Source of the DNA: DATKNA01 sp963786765
GTDB taxonomy: Bacteria > Actinomycetota > Actinomycetes > Actinomycetales > Kineosporiaceae
Assembly (NCBI GenBank): GCA_963786765.1
Contig: CAWBAJ010000008.1
Span: 62,001-126,000, forward strand
Direction: 5' to 3'
DNA: 64,000 bases
Below, in pieces: positions 60,086-64,000 of the stretch. The position numbers and the translations under genes were made by a program. The stretch's first letter is position 1, and every line of letters begins with the position of its first letter. The notes beneath the pieces were generated by a model. It was not told where the DNA came from and did not search any database. It saw nothing but the letters and a program-made list of their open reading frames with translations.

Positions 60086-61147
60086 TCAGGGCTGCGGGGA
60101 GGAAAGTCGTTCGGACGGCGCGGGCCGTTCACCTGTGAGCAGTTCGAGGACCGCGTCCTCGACCGCCCCCTGCGTCCCCGGTGCATCGTCCGGCGCACCC
60201 TCGCCGATGTCGCGAAGCGCCGGCTCGATGGTCCGTCCGTCATGGAAGAGGTCGATGACCCTGGGGTCCACGTAAGAGGCCCTCGCGACGGTCGGCGTGT
60301 TCCCCAGATAGGTGCTGACCTCCTTCATGGCCCGCGAGACGGCGCGCTTGCGGGAGGTCGGGGACGGCAGGGTCTGCGTCGAGACCGCGAGCGCCATCGC
60401 CGCGAGGACGGTGGCGTGCCAGGTGCGGAAGTCCTTCGCGCTGGCCTCGCCGAGGTGCTCCTTGACGTATTCGTTGACGTCCGTGGTGGTGATGTCGCGC
60501 CAGGCGCCGTCGTCGTCCAGATAGCCGAGCAGTTCCTCGCCGGGGCTGCGGCGCCGGGCCAGCTGCGAGACCACCGCGAAGACCTGGGGGTCGTGCAGGG
60601 TGATGGTCCGCTCCAGCCCGTGCTTGGCCACGTAGGTGAACGTGAGGCTGCCGTCCCGGTGCACAGTCACGTGCTCCCGGTGCAGGGTGGAGAGGCCGAA
60701 GGTGCCGTTCTCGGCGGCGTAGTCCTCACCGCCGTTGCGGAAGAACCCGAGGTCGAGCAACCGGAACGCGCACGCCAGCACCCGGCGCCTGGTCAGCCCC
60801 TCGGTCGCCAGGTCGCAGGCCACCGCCTCGCGCGCCGCGGGGAGCTTGCGGGCGACCTCGATGACGCGGGCGTGCTTCTCGCGGTCCCGGTGCTCGCGCC
60901 ACTGCGGGTGGTAGAGGTACTGGCGCCGCCCGGCCGCGTCCGTGCCGACGGCCTGCAGATGCCCCCGAGGGTCGGGGCAGATCCACACGTCCACCCATGC
61001 AGGCGGGATGACCAGCCCCTTGATCCGCTCGAGGACCTCGGGGTCGGTGATCGGCGCACCCTTGGAGTCCAGGTAGGACCAGCCCTTGCCGCGCCGGCGC
61101 CGGGTCCAGCCGGGCCGGTCGGGTGAGCTGCGCCTCAACCGGACCAT
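60086..61147 (-). CDS. DNA topoisomerase IB (eukaryote/poxvirus-like)
   Basis: A 353-residue type IB topoisomerase that relaxes supercoils through a 3'-phosphotyrosine link. The N-terminal domain has VIPPAWVDVWICPDPRGHLQ and GRRQYLYHPQWREHRD. The catalytic domain holds the Arg-Lys-Arg/His-Tyr set: Arg in GLTRRRVLACAFRLLD, Lys in YVAKHGLERTI, KDFRTWHATVLAAM, and the nucleophile Tyr in ARASYVDPRVI. The length suits the bacterial family. Its ATG overlaps the ANTAR gene stop by one base (TGATG), so the two are coupled. Confidence 0.93.
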   Translation of the reverse strand: MVRLRRSSPDRPGWTRRRRGKGWSYLDSKGAPITDPEVLERIKGLVIPPAWVDVWICPDPRGHLQAVGTDAAGRRQYLYHPQWREHRDREKHARVIEVARKLPAAREAVACDLATEGLTRRRVLACAFRLLDLGFFRNGGEDYAAENGTFGLSTLHREHVTVHRDGSLTFTYVAKHGLERTITLHDPQVFAVVSQLARRRSPGEELLGYLDDDGAWRDITTTDVNEYVKEHLGEASAKDFRTWHATVLAAMALAVSTQTLPSPTSRKRAVSRAMKEVSTYLGNTPTVARASYVDPRVIDLFHDGRTIEPALRDIGEGAPDDAPGTQGAVEDAVLELLTGERPAPSERLSSPQP

Positions 61148-61839
61148 CAGCTCTCACCCCGTCCGCCACCCGCAGTACCCCCGGAGCCGAGTGCGGCCCA
61201 CATCCGCTGGGCGGCACTGCGGTCCCGCTCGCCGGGCAGGACGACGGCCGCGGGATCGTCCGGCGCCTCGGCCGGCGTCCCGCCGACGAGCTCCACCAGG
61301 GCCACGGCCAGGTTGCGAAGGCGCACGTTGAAATGCTGACTTGCCCGGGCCAGGGTCGCGAACGCAGCAGCGGCGTCGCTGCCGGTGGCGGCCATCACGA
61401 GTCCCTTCGCCTGCTCGATGACCCGGCGGTACTGGACCATCTGGACCATCTGCTCGGCGCGCTCCGTCTCGCCGGCCCACTCCCTCAGCACCCCGACCGC
61501 CAGGACCAGCGCAGGCAGGGCGGCGGCGGCGCTGTCGGCGTCCGCGGGAACGGGGTCGCGGTCGAGCACGAGCGAGACCGCGAGCGGCTCCTCCCCCTGG
61601 GCCGGGACGGTGACCCAGTGGGGCCCGTCGCCCACCCGCGAAGCCACGGCATCTCCCACCGCTGCAAGAACCTCGGTTCCCGCCGTGTCGCCCTCGCCCG
61701 GGAGCAGGGCCAGGGCGGCCCCGACGGCTCCGGGGACGGCGTCGGCGAGGGCGTTCAAGAGGTGGGCGAGCAGGGCAGCGCCCGGCTCCGGCAGAGCAGG
61801 CAGGGGCCGCCGCGACAGGGGGGACGACGGGTCCGGCAT
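61147..61839 (-). CDS. GAF-ANTAR domain transcription antitermination regulator
   Basis: A 230-residue protein. Residues about 20-130 look like a sensory GAF-type domain (ALLAHLLNALADAVPGAVGAALALL). Residues about 150-210 are an ANTAR RNA-binding domain: QMVQYRRVIEQAKGLVMAATGSDAAAAFATLARASQHFNVRLRNLA, with the family VIEQAKGLVM motif. ANTAR proteins bind paired hairpins in nascent RNA to prevent termination. I chose ATG 61839 (MPDPSSPLSRRPLP) with GGGGG upstream. It is co-transcribed with topoisomerase IB. Its RNA targets are not identifiable here. Confidence 0.85.
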   Translation of the reverse strand: MPDPSSPLSRRPLPALPEPGAALLAHLLNALADAVPGAVGAALALLPGEGDTAGTEVLAAVGDAVASRVGDGPHWVTVPAQGEEPLAVSLVLDRDPVPADADSAAAALPALVLAVGVLREWAGETERAEQMVQMVQYRRVIEQAKGLVMAATGSDAAAAFATLARASQHFNVRLRNLAVALVELVGGTPAEAPDDPAAVVLPGERDRSAAQRMWAALGSGGTAGGGRGES

Positions 61840-62051
61840 GGCGAACGCCCCCTTCCAGCTCGGGCGGGCCATGCACAGCCGGTACCCCGGCCGGCTGCTC
61901 CCATCCCCCTGCTCGATCGCCGTGCGGATTCGTGCCCGGGACCAGGGTTGAATCCCACCTCTTTTGGGGATGTTTGCTGCTGGAGGGGTGATCACCACCT
62001 CGCCGTGCCCCGCCGTCCGTGTCCGCCGACCACCGGAGGAGAGGTACGCCA

Positions 62052-63158
62052 GTGTCGCCTTCCCGCCGTCGCCGCCGCGCCAGCCCTGCTTGGGAGGGCC
62101 GTCCCACCATCAGGGTTGCCACGCTGCCCGGCAGAGGGCTGTACGCGCGGCATCTCGGTCACCCCGAGGGCGTCGACGCGGTGTACCGGACGACGGTCGG
62201 CATGCCGGGCAGCGCTCCACGGCGGGCGTCCTTCGACTCCAGTTGGCTCACGGAGAACCTCGACACCGTCGACGTCGTGCACGTACACGGCCTGCGGCCG
62301 GGCCAGACCCCCGACGAGGTCGCGGCCGCCGCAGACATCGTGCGCGCCGCGGGCACCCCGCTGGTCGTCACGGGCTACCACCTCAGCGATCCCAGCGGCG
62401 GTGCGAACGAGACGTACGCCGCCCAGCTCGACGCACTCGTGCCCAAGGCCGACGCCGTCGTGACGCTGACGGAGAGCGCCGCCGAGGAGATGCGCCGGCG
62501 CTGGTCCGTCGACCCGCTGGTGCTCCCGCATCCGCACGCCGTCGATTTCGTGCGGATGCGCCAGCCGCGGCCGGCGCGGCACACCGAGCTGCGCGTCGGC
62601 ACCCACCTGGCCGGTCTGGCCGGGCCGACCGACCCCGTCCGCCTCGTCGACGCGCTGACCCGTGCGATCCGGGGCATGGACGACGTCAGGCTGAGCGTGC
62701 ACGTCCACCAGACCGTCCTCGACGCCGGCTCCTCGACGTACGACCTCGCCTCGGTGCGCCGGATCGACGCCATGGTCCGGTCCGCCGGCGGGGCGTTGAG
62801 GGTGCACCGCCCGTTCTCGGAGTCCCAGCTGTGGGATCACCTCTTCGGGCTGGACGTGTCGGTGGTCCCCGGGCTGTTCGGGTCGCACTCGATCTGGCCG
62901 GAGGCGTGCGCCGACCTCGGCACCCAGGCCCTGCTGCCCGCGGGCAGCCATGCGAGCGCCCAGCAGCCGTGCCTCACCTACGAGGACGACGGCTCGATCG
63001 ACGATCTCGCCGACTCGTTCGCGAAGGCGTTGTGGACGGCGCGCGAGCAGGGCTGCGTGTGGCGGGCCGATCCCGAGGCCCGGTGGGCGGAGCGGGTGCG
63101 CGTGGCGGAGAGCCTGCGAGCCCTGTACGAGGGGCTGCTGGGCCTCGACCGCCGTTAG
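62052..63158 (+). CDS. Glycosyltransferase, GT-B fold, family 4/1-like
   Basis: A 368-residue protein. It has an N-terminal domain with TIRVATLPGRGLYARHL and DVVHVHGLRPGQTPDEVAAA (the HVHG turn is common in GT4 enzymes) and TPLVVTGYHLSDPSGGANE. The C-terminal domain has VSVVPGLFGSHSIWPEACAD, which corresponds to the donor-binding region. The usual E-x7-E pattern is weak, so the donor is uncertain. GTG 62052 was chosen because GGAGGAGAGG lies upstream. It is divergent from the ANTAR gene and converges on the NadC-like gene. Confidence 0.72.
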   Translation: MSPSRRRRRASPAWEGRPTIRVATLPGRGLYARHLGHPEGVDAVYRTTVGMPGSAPRRASFDSSWLTENLDTVDVVHVHGLRPGQTPDEVAAAADIVRAAGTPLVVTGYHLSDPSGGANETYAAQLDALVPKADAVVTLTESAAEEMRRRWSVDPLVLPHPHAVDFVRMRQPRPARHTELRVGTHLAGLAGPTDPVRLVDALTRAIRGMDDVRLSVHVHQTVLDAGSSTYDLASVRRIDAMVRSAGGALRVHRPFSESQLWDHLFGLDVSVVPGLFGSHSIWPEACADLGTQALLPAGSHASAQQPCLTYEDDGSIDDLADSFAKALWTAREQGCVWRADPEARWAERVRVAESLRALYEGLLGLDRR

Positions 63159-63164
63159 CCCGGC

Positions 63165-63179
63165 TCCTGACCCTCAGGA
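63165..63179. terminator. Short hairpin between convergent genes
   Basis: TCCTGA-ccc-TCAGGA is a perfect 6-bp stem in the 24-bp gap between the glycosyltransferase and NadC-like stops. It is too short to be sure of its role. Confidence 0.4.
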
Positions 63180-63182
63180 CGC

Positions 63183-64000
63183 TCAGCCTCGCGGGGCCGG
63201 GACGAGCGCGAGCCGGCGGCCGCCGAACCCGGCGCCCTCCGGGTCCAGCGCCAGGCGAAACGTCACCGCGCCGCTGAGCAGGTCGTCGACACACAGGTGG
63301 TCCACCCCGGTCTGGGCGAACTCCTTCGCGTCCTCGAGAGTGAACCGGCCGGCGGCGGCGATCTCCACGTGCTCCATCGTCGAGGCCCGGACCTGGCGCA
63401 CCGTGCCGGCGAGCATGTCGGGGTCCATCCCGGAGCACACCACGAACCGGGCGCCCGCGAGGACGGCTTCGACCGCCTCCAGCGGGGTCGTCACGTCGAC
63501 CTGGACCATGGCCCGCGGCAGCCGGCGCCGGACGGCGTCCAGCGCTCGCGCCAGCGACCCGGCGGCCCGCGCGTGCTCCCGGGTCACGTACGCAGAGTCG
63601 TAGAGGCCGGCCCGGCCGTTCACGCCGCCGCCGCACCGAACGGCGTACCGCTCCAGCGCCCGCAGCCCTGGCGTCGTCGCCGTGGTGTCGAGCACGCCGG
63701 CGCCGGTGCCCTCAAGTGCTTCCAGCCACACGGCCGTACGGGTGGCGACGCCGGACAGGTGCCGCAGCGTCGCCGCCGTGCTGGGCTGCGCCGCGAGCAG
63801 CACACGGGTGCGCCCGCGCAGGTCCGCCAGCACGTCGCCGGCGCGCACCCGGGATCCGTCGAGGACGCGCAGGTCGCAGGTCGGCACGGGCAGGTCCAGC
63901 CGCGCGGCCGCCTCGGCGAGCAGCACCGGAACGAGCAGCAGGCCGGCGACGACACCGTCCTCGGCCGCCACCAGCTCGGCCCGGCGCTCGTCCTCGACCG
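63183..64000 (-). CDS. NadC-like (quinolinate phosphoribosyltransferase family) protein with altered active site, 5' end outside window
   Basis: About 272 residues are visible, covering the alpha/beta barrel of the NadC/ModD family: RVLLAAQPSTAATLRHLSGVATRTAVWLEAL, VLDTTATTPGLRALERYAVRCGGGVNGRAGLYDSAYVTREHARAAGS, QVDVTTPLEAVEAVLAG and IAAAGRFTLEDAKEFAQTGVDHL. In true NadC the matching motifs are DTRKT, GGGVNHR and LIKDNH. Here the catalytic Arg-Lys become Thr-Ala, His becomes Gly, and Lys-Asp-Asn-His becomes Thr-Arg-Glu-His. It is therefore a divergent paralogue, or nadC with lost activity. The location near lsr2 is the usual nadC site in several actinobacteria. Confidence 0.75.
   Translation of the reverse strand, partial: VEDERRAELVAAEDGVVAGLLLVPVLLAEAAARLDLPVPTCDLRVLDGSRVRAGDVLADLRGRTRVLLAAQPSTAATLRHLSGVATRTAVWLEALEGTGAGVLDTTATTPGLRALERYAVRCGGGVNGRAGLYDSAYVTREHARAAGSLARALDAVRRRLPRAMVQVDVTTPLEAVEAVLAGARFVVCSGMDPDMLAGTVRQVRASTMEHVEIAAAGRFTLEDAKEFAQTGVDHLCVDDLLSGAVTFRLALDPEGAGFGGRRLALVPAPRG

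Noticed and set aside
1..64000. CRISPR arrays, insertion sequences, integrases, prophage, rRNA or tRNA genes
   Set aside because: I found no direct-repeat/spacer pattern, transposase or integrase motifs, or recognisable stable RNA genes by reading. A tRNA scan would settle this for short RNAs.

Overview
The window is high-GC DNA with dense, short-gapped genes, many GTG starts and 1-4 nt stop/start overlaps, which is typical of a free-living actinomycete. Marker genes support this: Lsr2, ClpC, an ANTAR regulator, the radA-disA-mutY block, a single-domain ArgA-type acetyltransferase, and a proC / sugar-phosphate isomerase / Rv0495c-like neighbourhood like the one in mycobacteria. I cannot fix the genus. 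Geodermatophilales, Frankiales or Pseudonocardiales are plausible, but this is inference.

Layout. 0-7.6 kb: a minus-strand run of proline catabolism and synthesis (proline dehydrogenase, start of proC), a UPF0303 protein, a pirin, a TetR-controlled ABC-2 exporter and a TIM-barrel isomerase, then two plus-strand genes. 7.6-16.1 kb: a LolD/FtsX-type ABC exporter, radA, disA (c-di-AMP synthase), mutY and an ArgA-like acetyltransferase. 16.2-21.7 kb: an esterase, an ATP-grasp enzyme, then a GT4 glycosyltransferase plus glycogen-debranching-type hydrolase behind a hairpin-rich leader. 21.7-32.6 kb: clpC, an amino-acid permease with a C-terminal Usp-like domain, a three-domain kinase/M23/aminotransferase protein, a mazEF-like pair, two more esterases and a decayed Tad gene.

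32.7-55.1 kb is a complete L-rhamnose module. A minus-strand operon of about 15 kb runs sugar-binding protein, two permeases, rhaI, rhaEW (aldolase/dehydrogenase), rhaB, GH106 and two GH78-type proteins. A divergent unit carries another GH78 enzyme, a LacI regulator and lutABC. Two LacI-type operators lie in the shared promoter region. The genes describe one route: import rhamno-oligosaccharides, hydrolyse them in the cytoplasm, convert rhamnose to DHAP plus lactaldehyde, oxidise lactaldehyde to lactate, and oxidise lactate to pyruvate with LutABC.

55.1-64 kb: a CE7 esterase, a TerC-family transporter behind a yybP-ykoY (Mn2+) riboswitch, a 4-coumarate-CoA-ligase-like enzyme, lsr2 with a clear promoter, a small membrane protein, topoisomerase IB coupled to an ANTAR regulator, a glycosyltransferase, and a NadC-like protein whose usual active-site residues are replaced.

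Quality warning. Many genes carry single-base frame changes, including the normally essential clpC. They are very dense between about 46.4 and 54.4 kb. I read most of them as sequence errors and give full-length gene extents across the shifts.
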